Positions 9,174 through 18,164 of a stretch of DNA of 64,000 nt are shown in pieces. The position numbers and the translations under genes are program-made. How positions within the stretch are numbered: position 1 is the first letter of the stretch; each line of letters begins with the position of its first letter. The DNA comes from Bifidobacterium simiarum. Its GTDB lineage: Bacteria; Actinomycetota; Actinomycetes; Actinomycetales; Bifidobacteriaceae. The stretch is from NCBI RefSeq assembly GCF_002802905.1, contig NZ_PEBK01000007.1, forward strand, positions 48,036 through 112,035. The letters run 5' to 3'. A model generated the notes under the pieces. The model made no database searches and had not been told where the DNA came from. It saw nothing but the letters and a program-made list of their open reading frames with translations.

Positions 9174-10418
9174 TCAGTCGCGCTTGAACAGGTCGCGGGT
9201 GAAGACCTTGTCGCTCACGTCGGCGAGGTCCTCGTTCCAGCGGTTGGCGACGATCACGTCGGCCTCGGACTTGAAGGCGGCGAGATCGTGGGTGACCTTG
9301 CTGCCGAAGAAGTCGGGGGCATCCAGCGTGGGCTCGTACACCACCACGGTGACGCCCTTGGCCTTGATGCGCTTCATCACGCCCTGGATGGAGGACTGGC
9401 GGAAGTTGTCGGAGCCGCTCTTCATGGTCAGGCGGTACACGCCCACGACCGGGGACTCCTTGCCCTCGACCTGCTTGAGCACCTCGTCGGCGATGAAGTC
9501 CTTGCGGGTACGGTTCGCCTCGACGATGGCGCCGATGAGGTTCTGCGGAACCTCGGCGTAGTTGGCGAGCAGCTGCTTGGAGTCCTTCGGCAGGCAGTAG
9601 CCGCCGTAGCCAAAGCTCGGGTTGTTGTACTGGTTGCGGATACGCGGGTCGAGGCACACGCCCTTGATGATCTCCTGGGCGGAAAGTCCACGGGCCTCGG
9701 CGTAGGTGTCGAGCTCGTTGAAGTAGGCGACGCGCAGGGCGAGGTAGGTGTTGGCGAACAGCTTGATGGCCTCGGCCTCGGTGGTGCCGACCACCAGCTC
9801 CGGGATGCCCTTGCTGCCGTCCTCGTTGGTGCGCTCGTGCTCGGCCGGGTCGGCGCCCTGAGACAGCAGGTTGGCGAAGGTGTGGGCGGCCTCGACGGCT
9901 TCGGCGTCATCGCCGGGAGCGCCGACCACGATGCGGCTCGGGTGCAGGTTGTCGTACAGGGCGTGGCCCTCGCGCAGGAACTCCGGGGAGAAGATGATGC
10001 GCTTGTCGCCCAGACGCTCGCGCAGGTCGGCGGTGTAGCCCACCGGGATGGTGGACTTGATCACGATCCAGGCGGTCGGATCCTGCTCGCGGATGGCGGC
10101 GATGGCGGCCTCGACGCTGGAGGTGTCGAAGTAGTTCTTCTTCGGATCGTAGTTGGTCGGCGTGGCCACCACGGCGAAGTCGGCGCCGGTGTAGGCCTGC
10201 TTCGGATCAAGCGTGGCCTGGAAGTTCAGGTCCATGGAGCCGTCCTGCTTGCCATCGAGGAAGCGGGTGATCTCCGTATCGACGATCGGGCTCTTGCCGT
10301 TGTTGAGCAATTCCACCTTCTCCGGCACGATGTCCAGAGCGTGCACTTCGTTGTGCTGCGAGAGCAGCAATGCCACGGACAGTCCGACATAACCGGTACC
10401 AGCAACTGCGATCTTCAT
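9174..10418 (-). CDS. ugd: UDP-glucose 6-dehydrogenase
   Basis: 414 residues. [19 protein letters not shown] is the N-terminal Rossmann motif, and [15 protein letters not shown] contains the catalytic cysteine of the UDP-glucose/GDP-mannose dehydrogenase family. It oxidises UDP-glucose to UDP-glucuronate with two NAD+. It is the first gene of the minus-strand EPS operon, with a 740-base gene-free leader region upstream. Length matches the short bacterial Ugd class. Confidence 0.9.
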   Translation of the reverse strand: MKIAVAGTGYVGLSVALLLSQHNEVHALDIVPEKVELLNNGKSPIVDTEITRFLDGKQDGSMDLNFQATLDPKQAYTGADFAVVATPTNYDPKKNYFDTSSVEAAIAAIREQDPTAWIVIKSTIPVGYTADLRERLGDKRIIFSPEFLREGHALYDNLHPSRIVVGAPGDDAEAVEAAHTFANLLSQGADPAEHERTNEDGSKGIPELVVGTTEAEAIKLFANTYLALRVAYFNELDTYAEARGLSAQEIIKGVCLDPRIRNQYNNPSFGYGGYCLPKDSKQLLANYAEVPQNLIGAIVEANRTRKDFIADEVLKQVEGKESPVVGVYRLTMKSGSDNFRQSSIQGVMKRIKAKGVTVVVYEPTLDAPDFFGSKVTHDLAAFKSEADVIVANRWNEDLADVSDKVFTRDLFKRD

Positions 10419-10494
10419 AATCTCCCCCGTATTCTCCTATTCTTGAGGCACGATTACAGACAATTCGATCATAGTCGAACACCCGCCAAATGAA

Positions 10495-10554
10495 ACCACC
10501 AGTCACAAGGTTCCCAAAACTTGGCCCACATACCCCCATCATGTGAGACGAGCG
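10495..10554 (-). repeat. ugd-upstream repeat, copy 1
   Basis: The core 10495-10534 differs at one position from 10732-10771, and similarity continues to about 10554. About 22 bases further on (minus strand) is TATGAT, a possible -10 for the ugd operon. The repeat contains the small inverted repeat CCAA-AAC-TTGG. It may bind a regulator. Confidence 0.6.
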
Positions 10555-10644
10555 CTCGGGCGGCAGACGACGGCCATAAGGCTCCGTCATCCCCCGTAAG
10601 GAAAGGGTAAGAATGAACAATTCAGCTCCGGCATAACCCCTCCC

Positions 10645-10672
10645 AAAAAAAATGGCGAGGATCTTCCTCGCC
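10645..10672 (-). terminator. Rho-independent terminator inside the ugd leader region
   Basis: In the minus sense the stem GGCGAGG/CCTCGCC is followed by eight T residues. No minus-strand gene ends here. It therefore either ends a short RNA started near 10695 (TAAAAT at 10702-10707) or acts as an attenuator in a long EPS leader. Confidence 0.75.
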
Positions 10673-10731
10673 TATTTGTTGAACCCGAAAGCTCGTTCGT
10701 TATTTTATCGCCTCTACCGAGCAGCCGGTGA

Positions 10732-10789
10732 ACCATCAGTCACAAGGTTCCCAAAACTTGGCCCACATACCTCTCATGCGAGACGAGCG
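10732..10789 (-). repeat. ugd-upstream repeat, copy 2
   Basis: Second copy of the element at 10495-10554, same orientation. About 25 bases beyond it in the minus sense is TAAAAT, again -10 like. The terminator at 10645-10672 lies between the two copies. Confidence 0.6.
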
Positions 10790-10859
10790 AGAGCCCGAAG
10801 CTCACGGGGAAAGTCAAGAAAAAAACGAAACAGCTGCCTTCGGATCGCCGGGTCAGAGA

Positions 10860-10930
10860 CCGGGATATGTGGCGTCCGACCGTAGGCTTGGCCGAACGGC
10901 CTTGAGTGTGTCGGACGCCACATATCCCGG
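10860..10930 (+). repeat. Family D long palindrome, copy 1
   Basis: Perfect 21-base arms (10860-10880 and 10910-10930) surround a 29-base middle containing GGCC-GAAC-GGCC. The same middle with changed but still pairing arms occurs on the other strand at 24538-24610. Confidence 0.8.
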
Positions 10931-10969
10931 TCGACCACATGAAGAGTCGACTCTGTCAGACGAACTTGT

Positions 10970-11027
10970 CTGTCGGCTCGACTGCGCCCCAGGAACGCCA
11001 CTGCCGTTCCCTTACCGGGCTCAGTCC
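10970..11027. repeat. Family C hairpin repeat, copy 1
   Basis: Begins CTGTCGGCTCG and ends GGGCTCAGTCC, with inner stem GGAACG/CGTTCC. Relatives with different inner stems lie at 25017-25080 and 38481-38544. Confidence 0.6.
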
Positions 11028-11158
11028 GCGGGAAAACCGGAAACGTCTCCAACATTTATAAGGTGGCAAAACACTGTGAATGTGGGTAGGGTGACTTTTA
11101 ATATGTCTTAGGCGTGCAGGTCGCACGCGACAGGAGCGGAAGACACTTGGGAGAGTCA

Positions 11159-13834
11159 ATGGCCGGCAAACGAGACGACAGCCCCAAAGCGGACAGGAAG
11201 AAGATGGATCTGTGGTTCCCCATCGACGACGAGCCGCAGACCGCCAAGGATTCCGGAGCCGACTCCGATAAGAACGATCAAACCACAACGCAGGGCACAG
11301 CACAGGGCCAGTCACAGTCCGAGGCACAGACCGGAGCGGACCAGACCACGGCCCAGGCCAACGGCGGCACCGACAAGGCCTCCGACGCCGCCGGCAGCGG
11401 CGACAACGCCTCGCAGCCCGCGATCAAACCGCTGGCCGAAGGCGACGTGGTCAACACCCAGTGGGACATCCCTCCGATCACCTTCCCCGCACTGGTGGAG
11501 AAGACCGGCCCCAAGCACACGGCCGACGGCGCCGGCAGCGCACAGCCCAGCGCCCCCGCCCAGACCTTCGGACCGGTGATTCCCGCCGAAGACGTCACGA
11601 ACGCCGGCGGTTCGCCCGCCGGTACCGATGCATCCGCCGGATCAGATGCCGAGCCCGACGAGGAGATCGGCCGTACGATCGCCTCCGCCACGCCGCATGA
11701 CGGCGGCGACGATTTCGTCGACACCGCCGTGATCACCCCGCTCAACGCCGGATTCATGCCGAAGGCCGGAGCCGATGCCGCAGCAGCGTCCGCTGCGACG
11801 GCCACGACGGCTTCCGCGGCAGCATCCGCTCCGGCACAGGCCGCGGCAGGCGCGAACCCGGCCGACACCAATACCGACGCCCCGGCCGACAGCGGCAACG
11901 ACATCAACGCCGATCAGCCCGAAAGCGGCGTGGAACAGCTCGCCGAGACCATCGCCGAATCGCCCGAAGAGGTGTTCGGCGACGCAGTGCATCAGCCGAT
12001 CAACTCCGCCTCCACCATCAGCATGCCGGCCATCGGCACCCCGGCCGCGGCGCTCGCCTTCCCCGAGGCAGGCCCGAAGACCGAGTCCGCGACCGACAAG
12101 GCCGCGCAGGCGACCACAGCGCAGGCGACCAACACGCAGCCTGCCGAATCGCAGCCCGGCGACGCCAGTCCCGAGGCGACCATGGCGTTCAACCCGCTGG
12201 CAGATGATGCCGACGCGAACGCCGGCACCCAGAACGAGGACGCCGAGGCCACCGTCGCGTTCAACCCGAACGACGTCAACGCCGAGAGCGCCGAGAACGC
12301 CGAAGCCGACAAGTCCAAGGATCCCGCCAATGACCCCGAAGCCACCGTGGCGTTCAGCCCCGAGGACGTGAAGGCCGCGCAGGCGGCAGGTGAGGGTACC
12401 GGCACCGCCGCCGATCAGAAGGCGTCGATCTTCCCGGCCGACATGGATCCCACGGCCAACACCTTCCAGCTCGGTCAGCTGCCGCTCGCCCTGCAGCAGG
12501 CGGCGGACGACGAAGCCACCGTCGCCATGAAGCCCGGCGACATCGCCGCGGCCGGCGCGACCGCAGACGCCAACGCCAACGCCAACGGCAAGGCCGACGC
12601 CAACGGGGCATCCGCCGACGACGACCTGTTCAGCAAGCTGCCCATCCAGCCGAACGACGCCGAGCGACGTGAACGCGCCCGCAATCTCAGCTCCATTGAA
12701 TCGCTGGAGCCCAAGCCCGGCGAAAAGGATCCGCTGGCCCTCGTGCCCCCGGAGGAGCAGGAGAAGAAGAAGCCGAACCGCAAGCCGATCATCATCGCGG
12801 CGATCGCCGCCGTCGTGGTGATCGCCCTGGCCGTGGCCGGCGTGATGTTCATGCGCGGTCGCAGCAATTCGAATACGGGCAACACCGCCAACACCACCGA
12901 TCAGGCCCATCAGACGGCGGTAACCGCCTGCCTCGCCTCGGTGGACGACTACGACAGCGCGAAGAAATCGCTGGACTCCGCGGTCAAGGGCGTCAAGGAC
13001 CAGCTCGCCATCACCTCCGATCAGGTGGCCGACGCGAACACGGTGACCACGCTGAAGAAGGCCGTGGACGCGGCGAACAAGACCGAGGCCTCGAAGAGCT
13101 GCGACGACTCCCTGAGCACCAAGGAGCTCAAGTCCAACACCAAGGACAACGCGAAGCTCACCTCCGACATGAAGAACCAGGCCCTTGCCGTGACCACCGC
13201 CGCCAAGTCGGTGACCAGCAGCAAGGATGCCAAGGACAAGACCACCACCGACAATGCGAAGCAGAACCTGCAGACCGCCGTCGACAACGCCCAGTCGCTG
13301 TTCGAAAGCAGCCGCTACAACGTGGCCGACGACCAGACGCGCGTGCAGCTGCAGATCGCGCTCGGCAACGCCAACACGCTGCTCGATCAGGACGATCCCG
13401 ACCTGACCGCGGTACAGAATGCCATCAGCGCGCTCTCCACCGCCTCGGCCAACGTGGAGGCCTCGATGCAGGAGCTGCAGAACCAGAACGCCAACTCCAC
13501 GCAGTCGAACGACGGCACTCAGGACGGCACGACCACCGACAACGGCAGCGACACCGGCACGACCAACGGAGGCACCACCAACAACTCCGGTTCCACCGGT
13601 TCGGGCAACTCGGGCTCCACCGGAAGCTCCAACTCCAATCAGAATTCCGGCAGCTCGAACAACAACTCGAAGCCAAGCACCAACAACAGCTCCAGCTCCA
13701 ACAACTCCAACGGCGGCGGTTCCAACAGCTCCGGAGGCGAGTCCAACAATAACAACGGCACCACCGACGACAGCGATGGCACCACCGACGACGGCAGCGG
13801 CACCACCAACGGTCAGGATCCGGCCATCAAGTAG
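11159..13834 (+). CDS. Large single-TM protein with EATVAF repeats and a Ser/Asn/Gly-rich tail (EPS locus)
   Basis: I place the start at ATG 11159 (RBS GGGAGAG, 891 residues) rather than the upstream in-frame codon at 11114. The acidic, Ala/Thr/Asp-rich N-terminal half (1-530) is probably cytoplasmic. One TM helix (about 541-566, IIIAAIAAVVVIALAVAGV) follows a KKKPNRK stop, then a Lys/Asp/Thr-rich helical region (about 580-780) and a low-complexity N/S/T/G tail likely to cross the wall. Four copies of E-A-T-(V/M)-A-(F/M) lie near residues 339, 363, 395 and 451. No enzyme domain was seen. Its place upstream of the priming transferase suggests a role in EPS assembly or regulation, perhaps as a Ser/Thr-kinase substrate. 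Function unknown. Confidence 0.75.
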   Translation: MAGKRDDSPKADRKKMDLWFPIDDEPQTAKDSGADSDKNDQTTTQGTAQGQSQSEAQTGADQTTAQANGGTDKASDAAGSGDNASQPAIKPLAEGDVVNTQWDIPPITFPALVEKTGPKHTADGAGSAQPSAPAQTFGPVIPAEDVTNAGGSPAGTDASAGSDAEPDEEIGRTIASATPHDGGDDFVDTAVITPLNAGFMPKAGADAAAASAATATTASAAASAPAQAAAGANPADTNTDAPADSGNDINADQPESGVEQLAETIAESPEEVFGDAVHQPINSASTISMPAIGTPAAALAFPEAGPKTESATDKAAQATTAQATNTQPAESQPGDASPEATMAFNPLADDADANAGTQNEDAEATVAFNPNDVNAESAENAEADKSKDPANDPEATVAFSPEDVKAAQAAGEGTGTAADQKASIFPADMDPTANTFQLGQLPLALQQAADDEATVAMKPGDIAAAGATADANANANGKADANGASADDDLFSKLPIQPNDAERRERARNLSSIESLEPKPGEKDPLALVPPEEQEKKKPNRKPIIIAAIAAVVVIALAVAGVMFMRGRSNSNTGNTANTTDQAHQTAVTACLASVDDYDSAKKSLDSAVKGVKDQLAITSDQVADANTVTTLKKAVDAANKTEASKSCDDSLSTKELKSNTKDNAKLTSDMKNQALAVTTAAKSVTSSKDAKDKTTTDNAKQNLQTAVDNAQSLFESSRYNVADDQTRVQLQIALGNANTLLDQDDPDLTAVQNAISALSTASANVEASMQELQNQNANSTQSNDGTQDGTTTDNGSDTGTTNGGTTNNSGSTGSGNSGSTGSSNSNQNSGSSNNNSKPSTNNSSSSNNSNGGGSNSSGGESNNNNGTTDDSDGTTDDGSGTTNGQDPAIK

Positions 13835-14031
13835 CCGACCGCCGGGTGAGTGCCATGGGCAAAGTGAACAGTCGATAAACTCGGGAACATACTTCCCCCC
13901 TTCGTCGGTTATGGATACTATGCTCTGCTAGAGAATAATTTGGATGATCATGAGGAACGAGAGCAAGAAGATTCGCACCGAGGGCCGCAACCGCCCGACG
14001 GTCACCGAATCCTCCTCTCCGAGGGGGTCAT

Positions 14032-15696
14032 ATGACTGCTGAGAACGGCAAGCCGGAGGTGCCGCCGACACCGCCAACGGAACCGAAGGCCACGAAACCT
14101 TCGAAGCCCAAGCTGTTCGGGTCCGCCGCACCCAAGAGCGCGTCGAAGAGCGCACCAAAAGGCACGCCGCGCAACGAATTCAAGTTCACGAACACGCCGT
14201 TCGAGGATTCGATCGACAGCTATCGACGCTGGGGCTTCAGGCAGACCCCCCGGTGGCGTTATCTGTTCGTGCTGAGCATGGTCGTCACCGATATCGTGGT
14301 GATGCTGATCTCCATGGTCATCGGCTTCGCGATCAACCCGCCGGCCTACAACACCGTGCTGCGCACCATGCCGATCGCCCTGTTCATCGTGATCCTGTGC
14401 GGCATCTGGCTGCTGGCGCTGATGTTCGCCGGCGCATACCAACGCCACGGCATGGCCGAAGGCTACGGCATCTACACGAAGATCATCAACGCCACGATCT
14501 TCACGATCATCCTCGCCAGCTGCATCGCCTTCATGTTCAATCTGGAGATGCCCCGCACCAGCCTGATCATCGTGCCGATCATCGCCGGCCTGATCGAAGT
14601 GGTGGCCCGCTGGCTGCTGCGCCGCTCCCTGCACCGCAACCGCCTGAAGGGCGACTGCAAGTACGCGACCGTGGTCATGGGTTCGCCCGAAGGCATCAAC
14701 AAGGCCCTGCACACCATGCAGGACTACACCGCCCTCGGCTACGCGCCCATCGCCGTATGCCCGATTCAGGTGAACCCGCACGACCCGAACGTGGTCATGC
14801 ACGCGCAGTACGTGCCCGACCCCACCATCGAAGGGGCCGACAAGCTCGAAGTGGTCACGCTCAACTCCCACTTCCCTCGCACCGCGGAACGCCTCGGCGC
14901 CCAGTCCGTGCTGGTGACCGACGTGCTCACCCGTGATTCGCCGCTGCTGCACGCGCTCTCGCTCGGCGTGGAGTCGCTGGGCATCGAGCTCGCCGTCTCC
15001 GTCTCCCTGGCCGACATCGGCGGTCACCGCCTGTACCTGCGCAACACCACCGAGCAGCCGGTGCTCAGCGCCAGCCTGCCGCAGTACCGCATCACCACCT
15101 ACGTGGTCAAGCGCATCATGGACATCATCCTCTCCAGCATCGCGATCGTCATCAGCTCGCCGATCATGCTGGTCGTGGCGATTCTGATCAAGCTCGACGA
15201 CGGCGGTCCGGTGTTCTTCACCCAGACCCGCATCGGCATGCACGGCATCCCGTTCACCATGTACAAGTTCCGGTCCATGGTCACCAACGCCGAGGAGATC
15301 AAGAAGAAGCTCGCCGAGGAATCCGGCCAGTCCGACCGCTTCATCTTCAAGCTCAAGGACGATCCGCGCATCACCAAGATCGGCAAGTTCATCCGCAAGA
15401 CCTCGCTGGACGAGTTCCCGCAGTTCTTCAACGTGTTCAAGGGCGATATGTCGCTGGTCGGCCCGCGCCCCGCACTGCCCGAAGAGGTGGCCCGCTACAA
15501 TTCGCTGTACGCCACCCGACTGCTCGTCAAGCCCGGCATCACCGGACCGTGGCAGGTCTCCGGCCGATCCGATCTTTCCCAGGAACAGTCCGAATACCTC
15601 GACGTCTCGTACATCGAAAACTGGTCGATCACCGGCGATCTGGCGATCCTGGCCAAGACCGTGCTCGTGGTGTTCAAGGGAACCGGTTCGTACTGA
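14032..15696 (+). CDS. Priming sugar-phosphate transferase for EPS (polyprenyl glycosylphosphotransferase)
   Basis: 554 residues with RBS GAGGGGG. A Pro/Lys-rich N-tail (1-55) is followed by about four TM helices (about 75-190), a central CoA-binding-like domain, a fifth TM helix (about 360-385) and the C-terminal bacterial sugar transferase domain (about 360-554). That domain has KFRSMVTNAEEIKKKL, TSLDEFPQFFNVFKGDMSLVGPRPALPEE and KPGITGPWQVSGRS. It transfers sugar-1-phosphate (Glc or Gal, undetermined) to undecaprenyl phosphate, the first EPS step. It is a WbaP/CpsE-like priming enzyme and the key gene that identifies the locus. Confidence 0.9.
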   Translation: MTAENGKPEVPPTPPTEPKATKPSKPKLFGSAAPKSASKSAPKGTPRNEFKFTNTPFEDSIDSYRRWGFRQTPRWRYLFVLSMVVTDIVVMLISMVIGFAINPPAYNTVLRTMPIALFIVILCGIWLLALMFAGAYQRHGMAEGYGIYTKIINATIFTIILASCIAFMFNLEMPRTSLIIVPIIAGLIEVVARWLLRRSLHRNRLKGDCKYATVVMGSPEGINKALHTMQDYTALGYAPIAVCPIQVNPHDPNVVMHAQYVPDPTIEGADKLEVVTLNSHFPRTAERLGAQSVLVTDVLTRDSPLLHALSLGVESLGIELAVSVSLADIGGHRLYLRNTTEQPVLSASLPQYRITTYVVKRIMDIILSSIAIVISSPIMLVVAILIKLDDGGPVFFTQTRIGMHGIPFTMYKFRSMVTNAEEIKKKLAEESGQSDRFIFKLKDDPRITKIGKFIRKTSLDEFPQFFNVFKGDMSLVGPRPALPEEVARYNSLYATRLLVKPGITGPWQVSGRSDLSQEQSEYLDVSYIENWSITGDLAILAKTVLVVFKGTGSY

Positions 15697-15717
15697 TCCG
15701 GCTGATTTGTAGAGATC

Positions 15718-15755
15718 ATGCCCGTCGTGGAGATTTCCGTCTCCCCGGCGGGCAT
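15718..15755 (+). terminator. Imperfect hairpin after the priming transferase gene
   Basis: ATGCCCG and CGGGCAT pair around an inner GGAGA/TCTCC stem. A real T-run is missing (TATTGATAG follows), so termination is probably partial. Confidence 0.4.
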
Positions 15756-15888
15756 TATTGATAGTTGGAGTTCAATGCTTCCGTACGGACGATCCGCCGG
15801 TCACCGTCACCGCACGGGCCGCGGATGATCCACGGCGAAATCCGCGGATGATCCGTACATCGGTAACAGGTAGTGAGGGGAGCGAGCA

Positions 15889-17823
15889 TTGGCAAGACAC
15901 GTTCAGGGATCGGGACGTACCGCGGGCAACGGCGGACGGTCTGCGGCACGGTCGGCGGCAGCGGCGGCGGACTGGAACGACATCATCAGTCAGCCGGAAC
16001 CGTCCGCGTCACGCCGGTCGGGCGGACGACGCGGACACCGGCCGGAGCGCAAGCGGCACACCGGTCGCAATGTGGTACTGACGATCCTGCTGATTCTCGT
16101 GGTGCTGGCCGCGGTCGGCGGATTCCTCGGCCTGAGGTTCTACAAGCAGGCCCTCGAGGTCAGGGATCATGAGACCAAGGCCGTGCAGGCAGTGACCGCT
16201 CTGGCCGACCTCTCCTCGATCAAGGACACCCAGAGCCTGAACAGTGCGATCGCCGAAGCGAAGACCCACACCTCGGCCGCCAAGACGATCACCGACGGCG
16301 CGCTGTGGAAGGCCGCGTCGCTGGTGCCGGTGTACGGCGACGACGTGAAGACCGTGCGCGGCATGACCGGCGTGATGGACGCCATGGTCGGCGAGGCGCT
16401 GCCCAGCCTGAGCAACAACGTCGCCACTCTGATGAACGCGAACCTTTCCGCCGGCGACTCCCAGCTGAACCTCAAGCCCCTGCAGGACGTGCGCACCAGC
16501 TTCAGCAAGACCAACCAGCTGGTCCAGCAGCAGAAGCAGACGCTTGACGCCCTCCCCCAGCCGCACGTCGGCATGGTGAAGAGCGCATACGAGCAGAGCC
16601 GCAGCCAGTTCGACACGATCGCCGAGAAGATCGACCAGATCGACAACTCGCTGCAGTTCCTGCCGAAGTTCCTCGGCTCCGAAGGCAACCGCAACTACCT
16701 GCTCATGGCGCAGACTACGTCGGAATCCCGTTCCAGCGGCGGTCTGGTCGGCTCGCTCGGCTCGATGACCACGGCCAACGGCAAGATCACCATGGGCGAC
16801 TTCCATCCGAACACCGAGTTCAACCTCAAGGGCGTGCTCACCGACGAGGAGACCAACGTGTTCAGCGAGCTGGAGGTGACCACCGATCCGCGTAACGCGC
16901 CGGTGCTGCCGAACTTCCCGCATGTGGCCGAGATCCTCAACAAGACCTGGCAGGCCTCCCCCTACGCCGGGCAGGTGGACGGCGTGATCGCCGTGGACCC
17001 GGTGTTCATCCAGCAGATGGTGAAGATCAACGGCTCCATCAAGCTGCCCGACGGCCGCGTGCTCACCGGCGACAACACCGCCGAGTTCATGCTCAACACC
17101 ATCTACAAGGAGATTCCGGAAGCCCAGCAGAACGACTACTTCGAGTACATCGTGAGCACGGCCATCAGCCAGATGTTCGCGAACATGAACACCTCGAAGC
17201 TCATGCAAGTGGCCAACAGCATGGGCGATCTGGCCAGCAACCGTCACCTGTACATGTACAGCTTCCACGCCGACGAGGCGAAGAACTTCCAGGGAGCCGG
17301 ACTGGCCAAGGGTACGCCGAGCAGCGAGGAGAACCCCGAGCTGGGCCTGTACGTGACCGAGATGAAGACCTCGAAGATGACGTGGTACATCCACCGCAAG
17401 ACCACGATCACCCGTCAGGAGTGCAACGCCGACGGCTCGCAGACCTACCATGTGCGCGTCGCGTTCACCAACACCGTGCCTTCCTCCGACGTCAAGTCCG
17501 AGTACGAGTACATCGTCGGCAAGAACGACCACTACGGTCCGATGGGCACCGCGCACGATGCGATGCTGTTCTACGCGCCGAAGGGCGGCTCGATCTCGAA
17601 CTTCACCACCAACGCCGACGAGAAGCCGAGCCAGACCACCATCGACGGCGAGACCGCGTGGCTGAGCAAGACCAACATCTCCCCCGGTTCGACCGTCTCG
17701 TACGAGTTCGACGTGAAGACCTCCACCAAGGCGAAGAGCGATCTCAAGCTCGATCAGACGCCGATGGGATGGATGGATCCCGGCGTGACCTACGACACCG
17801 CCGCCTGCGCGATCAAGCAGTAA
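15889..17823 (+). CDS. DUF4012 membrane-anchored protein (EPS locus)
   Basis: 644 residues from a TTG start at 15889 with GAGGGG upstream; no better ATG/GTG fits. A basic N-terminal segment (1-60) is followed by one TM helix (about 63-85, VVLTILLILVVLAAVGGFLGL), so the remaining 560 residues face outward. The region NRNYLLMAQTTSESRSSGGL through SLGSMTTANGKITMGDF is the DUF4012 core found in actinobacterial and Firmicute surface-polysaccharide loci. The biochemical role is unknown; its context suggests EPS export, attachment or length control. Confidence 0.8.
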   Translation: MARHVQGSGRTAGNGGRSAARSAAAAADWNDIISQPEPSASRRSGGRRGHRPERKRHTGRNVVLTILLILVVLAAVGGFLGLRFYKQALEVRDHETKAVQAVTALADLSSIKDTQSLNSAIAEAKTHTSAAKTITDGALWKAASLVPVYGDDVKTVRGMTGVMDAMVGEALPSLSNNVATLMNANLSAGDSQLNLKPLQDVRTSFSKTNQLVQQQKQTLDALPQPHVGMVKSAYEQSRSQFDTIAEKIDQIDNSLQFLPKFLGSEGNRNYLLMAQTTSESRSSGGLVGSLGSMTTANGKITMGDFHPNTEFNLKGVLTDEETNVFSELEVTTDPRNAPVLPNFPHVAEILNKTWQASPYAGQVDGVIAVDPVFIQQMVKINGSIKLPDGRVLTGDNTAEFMLNTIYKEIPEAQQNDYFEYIVSTAISQMFANMNTSKLMQVANSMGDLASNRHLYMYSFHADEAKNFQGAGLAKGTPSSEENPELGLYVTEMKTSKMTWYIHRKTTITRQECNADGSQTYHVRVAFTNTVPSSDVKSEYEYIVGKNDHYGPMGTAHDAMLFYAPKGGSISNFTTNADEKPSQTTIDGETAWLSKTNISPGSTVSYEFDVKTSTKAKSDLKLDQTPMGWMDPGVTYDTAACAIKQ

Positions 17824-17856
17824 GTGGCTCTGAGGGTGGTGGGCGGCCGTCAGGCT

Positions 17857-17968
17857 TCGTTTAACCACCCCCAGTCTGCCTACGGCATCCAGCTCCCGCC
17901 AGCGGGGGCACACATGCTTCGCTCCCGCTGGCGGGAGCTGTCCGACGGAGTCGGACTGAGGGTGGTCT
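17857..17968. repeat. Family B repeat pair (facing copies)
   Basis: AACCACCCCCAGTC...CAGCTCCCGCC faces GGCGGGAGCTGTCC...GGACTGAGGGTGG, so two half-elements form a long hairpin between the DUF4012 gene and the phosphatase gene. The same family lies at 23930, 24759, 54270 and inside lysA. Confidence 0.7.
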
Positions 17969-18164
17969 AGTTCCCAACCGGCTCGACCACCCCCGCGGTT
18001 TCTTAGGGAAACGTATCGGAATGGTGAAGTGGCTTGGGACCGATTAGGTATCGGTAAACCCGAGCGAGTATTGTGGATGAGGTATTTTTCCACGGCATCG
18101 TCGTTGAGCATTGTTGCGTGACGTCGATTGCCGGCCACAAGAGAACACGCAACAGGAGAAGAGT

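Larger units (their letters stand above)
10419..11158. other. Gene-free divergent region between the two EPS arms
   Basis: This region holds two copies of a 58-60-bp repeat, a minus-strand terminator, a long covarying palindrome and a family C repeat, listed separately. Several ORFs of 60-130 codons cross it in several frames, but they run straight through the repeats and have no credible RBS. The plus-strand promoter of the 11159 gene probably lies near TTTAATAT at about 11096-11104. Confidence 0.6.

Noticed and set aside
10740-11111. Several ORFs of 66-127 codons between the EPS arms
   Set aside because: They read through the family D and C repeats (for example SDRRLGRTAL, also made by the copy at 24600) and have no RBS.
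13943-14041. 32-codon leader ORF overlapping the priming transferase start
   Set aside because: It has a weak RBS and no recognisable attenuator; the overlap alone is not enough.
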